Origin: Aquanectria penicillioides
Taxonomy: Eukaryota; Ascomycota; Sordariomycetes; Hypocreales; Nectriaceae
NCBI GenBank assembly: GCA_003415625.1
Contig: PYIU01000004.1
Coordinates: forward strand, 4,278,001 to 4,342,000
Reading direction: 5' to 3'
DNA length: 64,000 nt
Of the stretch, positions 54,521 through 64,000 are shown in pieces (position 1 is the stretch's first letter; each line of letters begins with the position of its first letter). The notes beneath the pieces are model-generated. The model was not told the DNA's origin. It saw only the letters and a program-made list of their open reading frames with translations, and did not search any database. The position numbers and the translations under genes are program-made.

Positions 54521-56785
54521 ATGCAGCTTAACCGACGCCTCTTGGTCGGGGGCCTCGTTGCCTTCTGTGCCTCCCGCCACGTGGTGGCTCAGACTATCAC
54601 GGTCGATGGCGAGGAGATTGGTACGTTGACTTCCCGCAGGCCCTGTCTAGGGCCAAACCGGAAATCCAAAAATCATTGGGAACGAACCCTGAAGTGCTGA
54701 TGAAAACTTGCCGTTTGTAGACGCCACATCTCGCAACGTTGCCCAGGCTTCTGGAGTCGTCAGCGGAGACTACCTCCCTGAGGAGAAGATCCAGCTGACC
54801 GATGCTGTCTTGGCCAACTTGACTGACTTGGACCTGTCCAACGTCTCGGTCTTGTACTTTGACAGCCAGGACGCAACCCAGAGACGTGATATCAGGAGTC
54901 TGCCCAAGTGCAAGACTTACCCCGGTGACCTCCTCTGGCCCAGCACCGTGGTCTGGAAGGTTCTCGACCTTGTCACCGGTGGCGCTCTCATCAAGACTGT
55001 GCCCATCGCTGCACCCTGCTACAACAACTATGGCGTTTATAACCAAGCCAAGTGCGGCAACATTGTGAACCAATGGAGCAACTCGTCCCTGCAGTAAGTG
55101 GTAGTATTCCTAACGGGCGTGCGTGTGCGTGTGCGTAATCGAATTCCGCTAAACAATCTGACCTGCAGCATCGCCGATCCTACCTCTGTGATGTGGCCCG
55201 TCTACCAGGGCCTCACCTGCTTGCCTAACACTACCCCCTCCAGCAACTGCCAGCTCGGAGGATATCCGGCCTACGTGATTGACGCCCGCAGCGTTGCCCA
55301 CATCCAGCTGGCAATCAACTTTGCCCGTATCCTCAACCTGCGTCTGGTCGTCAAGAACACCGGCCACGACTTCAACGGTCGCTCTGCCGGTGCCGGTGCC
55401 CTGTCTATCTGGACCCACCGCTTCAAGAGCATCCAGTACTACAGCAGCTTCAAGACTAGCGCCTACACAGGTCCTGCCCTCAAGGTCGGCGCTGGTGTTG
55501 TCGGTGCTGAGGTCTACGAGGCTGCCGAGAAGTACGGCGTCACCGTTGTCGGCGGCGAGGGCATGAGCGTTGGTTATGCCGGCGGTTATCTCGCTGGTGG
55601 CGGCCACTCCCCTCTCTCGTCCAAGTATGGTCTTGGTGCCGATCAGGTAAGCCTCTTTTCTTATCCCTGACTAGGTATCAAGCAGGCTTAATTAACTAAC
55701 ATCTCGAAAAGATCCTGAGCATCGACGTCGTCACTGCTGACGGTCGCTTCATCACTGCCAATGAGAACGACAACACCGACCTCTTCTGGGCCCTCCGCGG
55801 TGGCGGTGGCAGCACCTATGGAGTCGTCACCTCGTACACTGTCAAGGCTTACCCCAAGCTCAAGACTGCTGTTCTGTCCTTCTCCATCGTCACCGGCCCT
55901 ACCCTCTCTCACGAGACCTTCTGGGCTGCTGTCTACGCCTACTGGAAGATGATCCCCACCTTCAACGATGCTGGCCACTACGAGTACTGGAACGTCTGGC
56001 ACCTTGACGAGACTACTCTCTCCTTCAACATGGTGCCCTGGTTCGCTCCCGGCTACACCCTCGCCGAGCTCAAGGCTTTGGCTGCTCCTCTTTTCCAGAC
56101 CTGGTCTAACCTTGGCATCAACATCACCTTCACCGTCGAGGAGGAGCACGACAGCTACCTTCCTTCATGGAGGGCCGGCTTCCCCCGCGAGCTTGTTGGT
56201 GGCTCCGTCTCCAAGACCGCTGGCCGTCTGTTCCCTCGGTAAGTTCCCATACCCTGTAAGCTCAGTTTATCCTGGATGTAAATCTAACATGGCTATAGCG
56301 CCAACTTTGTCGATCCCGTCAAGTTCAACGCCACTGCTGCTGCTCTCAAGAGCATCTCTGACAAGGGCGGTCAGGTCATTGGCTTCGGTATCACTGGTGG
56401 CCCCGGCCCCTATCCCGACAATGCTGTCAACCCTGCCTGGCGCGACGCCGCCATGTGGGCTATTTCCGTCATCAACTGGCCCGAGGGCAGCTCTTGGGAC
56501 GTCATCTCCCAGAAGAGCAAGCTCCTGACCAACGAGTGGATGCAGCCCTGGCGAGACGTCAGCCCCGGCAGCGGCGCCTATGCCTCCGAGGCTGATCCCA
56601 CCGAGCCCAACTTCAAGCAATCCTTCTATGGTACTGACAAGTACAACCGCCTTCTCGGTATCAAGGACACTGTTGACCCTACCGGTCTCTTCTACGCGCT
56701 GCAGGCCGTCGGAAGCGACCGCTGGTACATTACCGGCCAGGTCGACGGCGTCCCCACCCAGAACGGCCAGCTTTGCCGCGTCTAA
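54521..56785 (+). CDS. Secreted FAD-linked oxidase, BBE / isoamyl-alcohol-oxidase type, 5 exons, 654 aa
   Basis: A secreted flavoenzyme of the VAO/PCMH family (FAD_binding_4 plus C-terminal BBE domain) that oxidises small alcohols, sugars or secondary metabolites. Exons are 54521-54620, 54721-55093, 55169-55646, 55712-56238 and 56299-56785; introns are 60-100 bp and all frames join. The signal peptide is [20 protein letters not shown], then VVA|Q. In the FAD domain, [15 protein letters not shown] supplies the covalent His, and [20 protein letters not shown] and [18 protein letters not shown] follow. The second flavin-linking Cys found in bicovalent BBE enzymes is absent (GEGMSVG instead of a GxCxxVG form), as I recall for isoamyl-alcohol-oxidase-like members. 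BBE motif near the end: [20 protein letters not shown]-glycosylation sequons such as NLT, NVS, NSS and NTT are present. Codon use is strongly C-ending, suggesting high expression. Confidence 0.9.
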
Positions 56786-57109
56786 TGTACATAACGATAG
56801 GGAGATGAGACGCAAAGGGCAAGGGGAAGTAAAACAGTATATTGAATCATCATTCAGCATAATTTCTTTGATTTGAGAATCCCGAGACCGTTCTTCGTCG
56901 TGGATGACTGAGCAGAGCGAGGTTGGGATATGGTGTTACAAACCTTTGTCTTCAAAGTAAATATTAGATATATAATCCATGATATGCCCTGTATACTCAC
57001 AAACACGAGATCCTGGTCCTGATACAGATCCCGGGGCATTATTAAGGAGCACACGCACTTGGCGATGGATGAGGTTAGAAAACGCCGTAGCCCGTTTTAG
57101 GATATCCCG
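56786..57109. other. Convergent 3' region
   Basis: AT-rich 3' flanks of the FAD oxidase and the methyltransferase-like gene. No coding signal. Confidence 0.4.
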
Positions 57110-57730
57110 TTAGCGACTAAAAACAGCCATCATTTCGTACTCGCTAATGCCGGCTTCCATACCCTGCTTCTGTGCCTGGAGCTGAAAGCTAGGGCCACTC
57201 GACGGTTCCCTGGGCCGAAAAGACGGCTCAAACTCGTCCCAATCCGCCACAGGTCCTAGCCAAACAACTAGGTCGATCTGATGACCCGTTTCAACAGCTG
57301 CTTGCATGTACTGGGCAACCAAAGACGGCTGGCGAGGGTAGACGAACATCAATATCGCCACGTCATCGTCGCGTAGCCTTGGTGCGAGCTGCCAGGTTCC
57401 CCGGACGCTGTTCCTGGCTTGCTCCGGAAGGTATTTGTGGAGAGCGATCTTGGAGTTTGGATCTTGTACGGATACCTCGACGCCTTCTACACTGAGATTG
57501 TCCAAGTGTTTGGGATTTGCATCTTGCGATTTTGATTGGATATGTGCGAGGAGCAGGCCTTCGAGGAGACCAGTACCGCTGCCAACGGAGACGACTGTCC
57601 GCTTTCGATCGGCAGCCAGTTTGTCGCTAAAGACGGTCGTCAGAGCGTCCAGGAGCTTGGAGGACAAACTGAGACAGCAGTCAGCGTGGCGGACTGGGCT
57701 TTCGCCTAAGTCAAGAGGCGGCAGATCCAT
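57110..57730 (-). CDS. Small methyltransferase-like protein, 206 aa
   Basis: A single-exon protein with a SAM-binding motif I (VVSVGSGTGLLEGLLLAHI, ~residues 50-68), an acidic end of strand 2 (VEGVEVSVQDPNSK) and later strands VAILMFVYPRQPS and IDLVVWLGPVADWDEF. This fits a compact Rossmann methyltransferase-like fold, but no substrate motif can be named. ATG 57730 is preferred to non-ATG starts further up, giving MDLPPLDLGESPVRHADC. It ends in EYEMMAVFSR, like many small fungal hypotheticals. Function unknown. Confidence 0.65.
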   Translation of the reverse strand: MDLPPLDLGESPVRHADCCLSLSSKLLDALTTVFSDKLAADRKRTVVSVGSGTGLLEGLLLAHIQSKSQDANPKHLDNLSVEGVEVSVQDPNSKIALHKYLPEQARNSVRGTWQLAPRLRDDDVAILMFVYPRQPSLVAQYMQAAVETGHQIDLVVWLGPVADWDEFEPSFRPREPSSGPSFQLQAQKQGMEAGISEYEMMAVFSR

Positions 57731-58270
57731 GTCGGGGCTTGAAAGATGTTGAGGAGAATGAATAAATGTGTGTGAATCGCGGGAAAAAACATCATTGGGC
57801 CTCAAGACGCCACAACTGGGCGAGATCAAGCCCCGCTTTACAGCCGTTAGCTTGAAGCGCGAGATGGAGCCGCCGAGGCCGGGGAAATATTTCTAGAATA
57901 AGGATAATTTGGGGTTTGTTGCCGGAGACTGGTTTGTTTCATTGCGATTTTTTTTCGCGCGTGATTTGACGTGGATTTGTGGTGGTCTTGGTAGTTTGCA
58001 TGTTGTGTCACGACTCCATTCATCAATCTTCATCACTCCTCGCCAATGTCACATTTGCTACCAGAGTTATTGGGTCACGAGATGTTAGGCAAGCCTATTG
58101 TTGAACGTCGTGTGCAAGGGCAACAAAAGGATTGTTATGTCAGTCAAGAATTTCTTTGCTGGAATTCAACATTTGAATAATCTCCGACTCAACCAACACC
58201 CTTCTTCACCAGTATAATACAAGCTTCATGATTACAATAGACTTACGAATTCTCCTTTCCCATCAAAAGA
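57731..58270. other. Intergenic, promoter of the methyltransferase-like gene
   Basis: No coding signal or repeat was seen. Confidence 0.4.
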
Positions 58271-58768
58271 CTAGTCAGACTTCCTCAACCGGCTGAAACC
58301 AAACCTCCAAACGGCGTATCCCAACATTCCAACACTCCCACCTAAACTACTAGCCCCAAGAAGAGCTACGGAGCCAGCCCTCACGCCTGATTTCGCCATT
58401 AGAGCTGCTGGGCCAGCGAGCAAGCCTGCGTAGGTCCAATCATCAAATCCAAGCTGCGTCTCGCTCTCCAGAAGTCTCCAGCTTCGGTCCTGCCACTCAA
58501 TCTCCTCCTTGCCGCGCATCCGAAAGTAGAGAATCGTCTCCGACAGGCCAATTGAGATGAGCGTGCCCACGCACGAGCCGCGGAGCAGACGCTGGTTGAA
58601 TTGCGGCAGCGGGCGGCGCTGCGAAGGGATCAATTGACCGACCCCGACAATGGCGGCGGCGATGATGCTTCCGGTGGTGATGGCTCGCGTGAGCACGTGA
58701 AGAGTGAGGAATTCGCGCGCAAGAGGCTGGTCCTCTGCGTACGGGGGATGAGGGAAGAGGCGTGACAT
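58271..58768 (-). CDS. Small multi-span membrane protein (DUF1757-like), 165 aa
   Basis: A single-exon protein with three or four predicted membrane segments: TRAITTGSIIAAAIVGVGQL (~28-47), GSCVGTLISIGLSETILYF (~64-82), YAGLLAGPAALMA and SVALLGASSLGGSVGMLGYA (~132-151), ending in RFGFSRLRKSD. Size and layout recall the fungal DUF1757 family, judged from memory. No enzyme motif. It probably sits in an internal membrane, possibly mitochondrial. Function unknown. Confidence 0.65.
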   Translation of the reverse strand: MSRLFPHPPYAEDQPLAREFLTLHVLTRAITTGSIIAAAIVGVGQLIPSQRRPLPQFNQRLLRGSCVGTLISIGLSETILYFRMRGKEEIEWQDRSWRLLESETQLGFDDWTYAGLLAGPAALMAKSGVRAGSVALLGASSLGGSVGMLGYAVWRFGFSRLRKSD

Positions 58769-59244
58769 GGTATTTTAGGTAGTTGTGCTTTATTGTAACC
58801 TGACAATCTCAGATGCGCAATTGATCCGGAGCGTTGTTGTATAATGATTGGCCACTCGGATCGTATCGTGGTCAAGAGTAACAAAATCCTAGGAACTAGA
58901 CGAAGGAGTAAAAATTGGCGTCGAGAAATACACGCCCCATTGGTGGTCTGATTCTTGATTCCGAGAGTGTTCGGAGCTTAAGCTAGGAACGGATGGAATT
59001 TGCACCGCTCAACTGGATGACCCGCCGTGGACGTAACAGCAACCCCCACTGATAGAATCTCCACTATAAATGGGATTTTGGTGATGATTGCATAAACGCT
59101 TTTGTTATTTACGCAGAAGCTTTACCCTAATTCAACTTCAATCTATGTTCTCCGGCTTGGCCGTATTTTGCTGGAACCACTGGAGACACCCAAAACACCA
59201 AACCCCTAACTATCCTGCTATCCTCGCCATCGAATATGGATCGA
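58769..59244. other. Intergenic between two minus-strand genes
   Basis: Promoter of the small membrane protein and 3' flank of the next gene. No coding signal. Confidence 0.4.
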
Positions 59245-61035
59245 CTAGAACTTCGCCAAAATGCTTGGCAAGCTGAACCCTTTCTTGCGCTGAGCCTCAA
59301 TCTCGGCCGTGGCTTCCGCCAGCTCCTCATCTGTGGGCATGTTGACAATCATCAAGTACAGAACTTTCTACGGAGGAATTAGCAATCTGTCAAAACTGGT
59401 TGGCGTGCGCTGGGTACTCACGCTCTTCATGGCCTTCTTGATTATTTGACCAGGATGAGGCAATCCTAAGAGGCCGGTTTGCATTGGCCTTGACGACTCT
59501 TTTGGTGGCATCGGCGCAATTGGCGCATTCGACGTGTACGATCCACCATATGGCGTGTGTGGTGCCGGCGACATTGGCGTATTTGACACGTCCGATGTGT
59601 ATGATCCTCCGTATGGTGCATGCGGTGCAGGTTGCGAAGATATTGAACTTCTCTCAGAGCCCATGGTTTGATTCTGCGAGTTGGAGGGTTCGTTTCCGAA
59701 CAACCCGGCTGCTGTGTTGACAAGATGCTGCTTAAGATCGTCTCTGTTTCGATTAAAAAGGCCTGCTCGGCCCACGGGTCTTCCTTGTCCAAACCTATCA
59801 AAGGAACCCATGCGGTTTCTCGTCATCGGTGGAGGGTTAATACGGCCGCCAGTGATGAGTGAACGGAATGATCCACTACTGGCAGGGTGGTTTGGATCAG
59901 CGTATCGGGATTTGAATTTCGGCTGGGGTACTTGGGCTAGGACACTGTCGGGATGCTTGCCAGCGAACCGAGCTCGGGCTCTTTTATCGTAGTACTCGTC
60001 AATATATTGCTTCTTTGAAACTGGCTCCTGGCTTCGGTCGAGGTCCAACTCGTCGAGACCTGGAAAAATTAGAGGAGCGCCCTCGGGAAGCTGCACCTCT
60101 CCGAAAGTTGTACCACTCGATTCGCGAAGTTTGTGCTGAACCTTTTGCAGGCCTGAAGGGTTTAGCGAGGTTGCAATGGTCGAGTTGAGCTTCATCTCCT
60201 TGCCACTTGTGGAGTCGGGATCGTATGTCATAATCAGGCAGAATAGACCACGAGGACGAAAGAACTCGGTGTTGGCCTTGTCAAGGAATGAGTTTGTTCT
60301 CGTCCTGTTTTGCACGTCTTCTGCGATCATAATGGAAGCTTGGATGGCGATTCCTACCAGCATGGGGAAGTGCGGGATAAACGTCAAGCCCATGGCGGCT
60401 AAGTTGATGGCAGCAAACCATGGAGACGCCTGGCTGGATTTGTGGAATGTTTCTAGGAATTCAAGGAACATGTGCTGAGGTATCGCGCACTCGTTGAGGA
60501 CCGGCGCGTAGGCATGGACGAAGCCTCGTTGTCGAGTCTTTGGTCGTCGCTGGGGTAAAATGACGGGAAGAGGTAGGTTGGAGAGAGCCTGATCGGGAGA
60601 TGGCTTGGGAAATCGGCTGGTGAAGGAATCGATCAGCTGTTCAGTGTGGGCATCTTCTTGTCCACCATCAGTCTCTGCATCCGCATTTTGATCCCTATCG
60701 TGCTCTCTATGCAGAATCTTTTCTTGGGCTTCGTCGAGCTTCCAGAGCACTTCTTCGTCGGATATCAAGGATACTTTGCTTGAGGAGTCGGGGGTGTCGC
60801 CGTCGAGCTCTGCAAGTTGTACTGAGTAGTTCTTGCTATCAAGTTCTACAGGCTGTGCCAAGGCGTAACCTTTGGTGTTCTCGCTGTCGAGTTCTGCTGG
60901 TTGTGCTGAGGCATCACTTGGCGGCGACCTTCTGCGTGCCTTGTATGATGAAATGCTTTCAGAAGCTAAACCGATCCCGCCTGCGATGCCCTTGACAATG
61001 TATCGCTTTAGCGGATCAAGGCCTTCGTTTGACAT
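59245..61035 (-). CDS. Conserved Pezizomycotina hypothetical protein, 2 exons, 578 aa
   Basis: Exons are 61035-59422 and 59367-59245, joined by a 54-bp intron (GTGAGT...CCGTAG). The last exon gives KVLYLMIVNMPTDEELAEAT and a final SLPSILAKF, which I recognise as the usual C-terminus of a widespread but unnamed filamentous-fungal family. The N-terminal third is acidic and disordered with an imperfect repeat (PAELDSEN / PVELDSKN / LAELDGDT). The core is LPLPVILPQRRPKTRQRGFV, APVLNECAIPQHMFLEFLE and a hydrophobic GLTFIPHFPMLVGIAIQASI, then FLDKANTEFFRPRGLFCLIM. The C-terminal region has a tandem repeat (APHAPYGGSYTSD / APHTPYGGSYTSN). No enzymatic motif, and no function is known to me. Confidence 0.82.
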
Positions 61036-61529
61036 GTCTGAAATATATATTTATGGATGATTTGCCCAAGATATAGAGTAGAAAGAACTGCAGTGAATAT
61101 ATCGGAATGAAGCTAGGTTTGAGATTACCGCGCTGGATCTACCTAAATATCCTTTTTCCCCTCCCGGACGGTTCTTATGGCGGGGGAGGCATGTCTGGTC
61201 TGATGTAGCCATTAGAATTGCTGTGATATGGTTGATGAACGAGAACGAGAACGACAGCTGCCAATAATGTATGTGGTTGACGATCAACCCTGGCCTTGCA
61301 GCAACGACATGAGATGAACGAGAACGACGGGTGGAGACAAAGGACGAATCTGGCTAAAGGCGATGGCTCTAAGCCTGGACGCTCGGCTAGAACGGCACCA
61401 TCACAAAGCCCTGGACAGCCTCATGATGACATAATCTTCCAGAAGCGCGATGGTAGGATTCACTAACATTCCGCGTCAGCTCGAGTAAGAGGCCCTCAAC
61501 TTGGGCGATGCGACTTCACAGGCGTCATC
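61036..61529. other. Divergent promoter region
   Basis: Shared upstream region of the 578-aa hypothetical and the Zn2Cys6 gene. No coding signal. Confidence 0.4.
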
Positions 61530-62817
61530 ATGGATGAACCCGAGCACGAACGAAAACGACCAGCAAAGTTGTTTCACAAAAAGTCACGCAACGGCTGCCA
61601 GCAGTGCAGGACTCGACGAGTCAAGGTGAGTGAGAAAGGGCTCTATGAGGCCTGAATGAGGCCTCTGTGGCGCGTGGAGATAACTTGGCTTACGTTCCTC
61701 TGCTCTATAGTGTAATGAGGCAAAACCCATCTGCAACAATTGCAATCGGCTGGATCTGACCTGTGTCTACGATCGCCATCGATTGGATAAGCCCGCCATC
61801 GCCAAGTCTCGGGAGCTCCCGGAACGACGATCAAAGGCAGCAACCAGATCTGATCGAGATGGCGATCCTCCAGAGTCGGAGCAGCGACGCAAGCTAGAGC
61901 TTCGGCTCTTCACCCAGTACATCACAGACACAGGCCCGTCGCTTGCTGTCGATGCCACGTCGTACAAGTACTTTATCACTCCGGCTCCACGCCTGGCCTG
62001 GGAGTCTGATGGCCTGCTCTATGCAATATGCTGCCTCTCTGCTATGCACTCGTCGACGCGAGACAAGGCCAACAAGGAGAAACACATGAGCATCTGCCAC
62101 ACCTATCTCAATATGGCAGTGCGGGAGCACGCCAAGGAGCTCACCAATTTGACCAAGGACACAATCGACCCTATCGTCCTCACATCAAGTATACTGCGCA
62201 TCTACCATTTTCTCATGCTCCAGGAGCGTCCTTTGGAGCCCTACCACCCGCCCACAGAGTGGCTCAGAGCCACGGGCAGTAGTTCCGGCTTGTTTAGGCA
62301 AGCCTGGCCAATTATCCAAGAGAACCCCGATACTATTGCCCACATGATGGTCAGAGCCATGCCGACAATCGAAGACGATGACGCCAGGGAGGGACCGCGG
62401 AACCGACAGGGCCTGTTGCATTTACTCCAACGACAAGAGCCCCACGAACTAGCCGAGCCGTGGAGTCCAGAGGTCCAGCAAGCCTATGAGTCCACACTGG
62501 GCTACATCGGCGGCGTCTGGATTTCCATGAACGCAAAGGAGCCCCCATCCGGAATCGGCAAGAGACTCATTCTCTTCCCATTGTTCTTGGACAAGCGGTT
62601 CATCGGCCTTGTCGAGGAGGAACGTCCGCGGGCGCTGGCCATTTTGGCGCATTACTTTGCGCTGCTTGCCATGCTGCGGAGTTTCTGGTGGGTTGGCGAT
62701 GTTGGGCCGCGCGAGGTCAAAGCGATTGCCAAAATGATTCCCGAAGAATGGAAGGATCTAGTCAGCTGGCCACTCCAGATTTTGGATGAACAGATTGTCT
62801 TTACGGAGGAAAATTAG
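61530..62817 (+). CDS. Zn(II)2Cys6 transcription factor (regulator 3), 2 exons, 400 aa
   Basis: Exons are 61530-61625 and 61711-62817; the 85-bp intron (GTGAGT...CTATAG) interrupts the zinc cluster after RRVK. The rebuilt cluster NGCQQCRTRRVK/CNEAKPICNNC NRLDLTC has C-x2-C-x6-C-x6-C-x2-C-x6-C spacing. A short helical region follows (KLELRLFTQYITDTGPSLAV, then LLYAICCLSAMHSS), typical of the shorter Fungal_trans_2 regulators that resemble sterol uptake control proteins. The C-terminus includes ALAILAHYFALLAMLRSFWW and PEEWKDLVSWPLQILDE. It is not closely related to regulators 1 and 2: its intron falls at a different codon and it is ~300 residues shorter. Target unknown. Confidence 0.85.
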
Positions 62818-63075
62818 AGAAACGGGGGATCTCTGACTGTTCAGATCAACAGAGTCATCGTTGAGAGCACATGAGGTCGGCTCTCTTCATGTATAGATAG
62901 GCGCCCTGCTCAATGCGAAGGATCAAGCGGTGGCACACGACTCACCTCTAAGATAGTAGTAAACTGGTTTAATCACTTCTTTTTGTGACTTGTTGATATT
63001 CTCATAAGCTATCATGTAACCTACGAATAAAGCAATCCAAGATAGCCTTGATTCTTTGCGGTGTCCCTATTCTTC

Positions 63076-63579
63076 CTAGTACCAAAACACCCCACTGTCA
63101 TTACCATCCAGCGTACCCGCCACCTGCATCTCGCCCAAAATATCCTTCACTCTCTTGACCATCGCCTTGCCATACTCCGGCCCCAGCGGCGGCGCAGGCT
63201 TCGTTGTGTCCTGTCTAACCCACGGCACTTTGGCAACCTTGGATGCAGCCTCGCGCATGATCTCGATGGCCTCGTCGCCATACGCACCACCGAGTACAAT
63301 GGCCTTTGCGCCATTGGCTACATTTCTAGACCCGATGCTGCTACTCGTCTCCTCGGGCAGTTTTCCAGTTAGAACGTGTGACAACTCTGCAACTCCAGCT
63401 TCGGGAGTTAGAATGAAGTGCACAACTAGAATGAGTCATTTAGCCTTCATATCGTGTTGACTCAAGCTTCAACCCCAGGTCGAATTCTTACCCTCATATT
63501 CAGGCTTGAGTCCCTCAATCACACCCTTTCCGATTTGCTCTGTTTTCCCACAGAGAATAATTGGGGTAGGTGCAGCCAT
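63076..63579 (-). CDS. Conserved fungal hypothetical protein, 2 exons, 145 aa
   Basis: Exons are 63579-63492 and 63425-63076, with a 66-bp intron (GTAAGA...TTCTAG) joining LKPEYE to VVHFILTPEAG. The protein starts MAAPTPIILCGKTEQIGKGV and continues with GAKAIVLGGAYGDEAIEIMR, GPEYGKAMVKRVKDILGEM and a terminal DSGVFWY. The glycine-rich strand-turn-helix segments suggest a small alpha/beta (NAD-like) fold, but no family with a known function was recognised. Confidence 0.7.
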
Positions 63580-64000
63580 TTTGAAGGTTTGTTTGATCTT
63601 TTAAGTTTACAGTCTTTGACATTTATCAAGCCAAAAGAACACATGAGATCAACGAGAAGCGCGTCGCAGTCTTTTGTAGGAGAGATGGGAGTAAGCGCTA
63701 GCCTGGGTCAACTGACAGCTTACGCAAGCGACTCTGCGTTTGCATCCTGGGTCGAACAGAGAATCATTCTTGTTCTCAATAAAACCATTTTAACTTTGAT
63801 TTGGATGATATCGATATACCTTGATAATAGAAGAAACAAGGCAACAAACTCCAACACCACGGGTGCATAATAAGGCGATACGAGAAACGTGCCCAACCCC
63901 AGTCGCACCTTGCTATGCAGGCGTTTAGCGTTCTCTTTTAGCTCGTAAAGTAAGGCACACTAGATCGGCTGTGCAGTGGCTGAAATGCCACGATCGAATC
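63580..64000. other. Window end, no gene seen
   Basis: Upstream region of the 145-aa gene. Short frames on both strands show no codon structure. Confidence 0.35.

Noticed and set aside
1..64000. tRNA, rRNA, CRISPR arrays, origins, riboswitches
   Set aside because: None was recognised by eye on either strand; a covariance-model scan would be needed to exclude small RNA genes.

Overview
The window looks like nuclear DNA of a filamentous ascomycete (Pezizomycotina). Short 50-60 bp introns with GTATGT/GTAAGT-type donors and CTAAC-type branch sites interrupt most genes. There are three Zn(II)2Cys6 regulators, fungal-only families (Fung_rhodopsin/PTH11-like, a BBE-type secreted FAD oxidase) and a ~16 kb AT-rich block of dead transposons carrying C-to-T/G-to-A damage like that left by RIP. 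Sordariomycetes is a reasonable guess, but the species cannot be told from the sequence.

Left arm (1-29.8 kb). A rhamnogalacturonan-hydrolase-like GH28 gene with an in-frame stop is cut by the window edge, and a small dead gene fragment follows. Next is a DUR3-type urea/H+ symporter with paired AreA-type TGATAAG sites upstream. After a gene-poor 4.9 kb comes a nine-exon class I terpene synthase. It is followed by a membrane-anchored DUF3445 haem-protein (heme-dependent oxidative N-demethylase family), an EutQ-like cupin, two head-to-head paralogous Zn2Cys6/Fungal_trans_2 regulators, a flavin-reductase-like split-barrel protein, a second membrane-anchored DUF3445 protein and a five-exon Mep/Amt ammonium permease with GATA sites. 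Urea uptake, ammonium uptake, two candidate N-demethylases, a flavin reductase and two regulators side by side suggest either a nitrogen-scavenging (N-dealkylation) locus or a terpenoid cluster with unusual haem tailoring enzymes. Both readings are inference.

Middle (29.8-49.2 kb). A broken NACHT/HEAT NLR-like gene sits beside a nested transposon. The outer element is PIF/Harbinger-like: 38-bp perfect inverted repeats at 33128-33165 and 49147-49184, TAA target duplications, a dead DDE_4 transposase on + and a dead Myb/SANT-like partner on -. It is split by a 12.4 kb Ty3/gypsy-like LTR retrotransposon (34778-47188) with two 383-bp LTRs and an ATAG duplication. All 30 differences I counted between the LTRs are transitions. 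Catalytic aspartates in the transposase, reverse transcriptase and integrase all read as asparagine. The retroelement also holds ~4.5 kb of dead reading frame after integrase that I cannot place.

Right arm (49.2-64 kb). A five-exon rhodopsin-domain (PTH11-like) membrane protein, a 3.2 kb non-coding stretch with a 22-C run, a secreted BBE/isoamyl-alcohol-oxidase-like FAD enzyme, a small methyltransferase-like protein, a small multi-span membrane protein, a Pezizomycotina-type hypothetical of 578 aa, a third Zn2Cys6 regulator and a 145-aa hypothetical.

Gene models were spliced by hand from splice consensus and reading-frame continuity. No alignment or database search was run.
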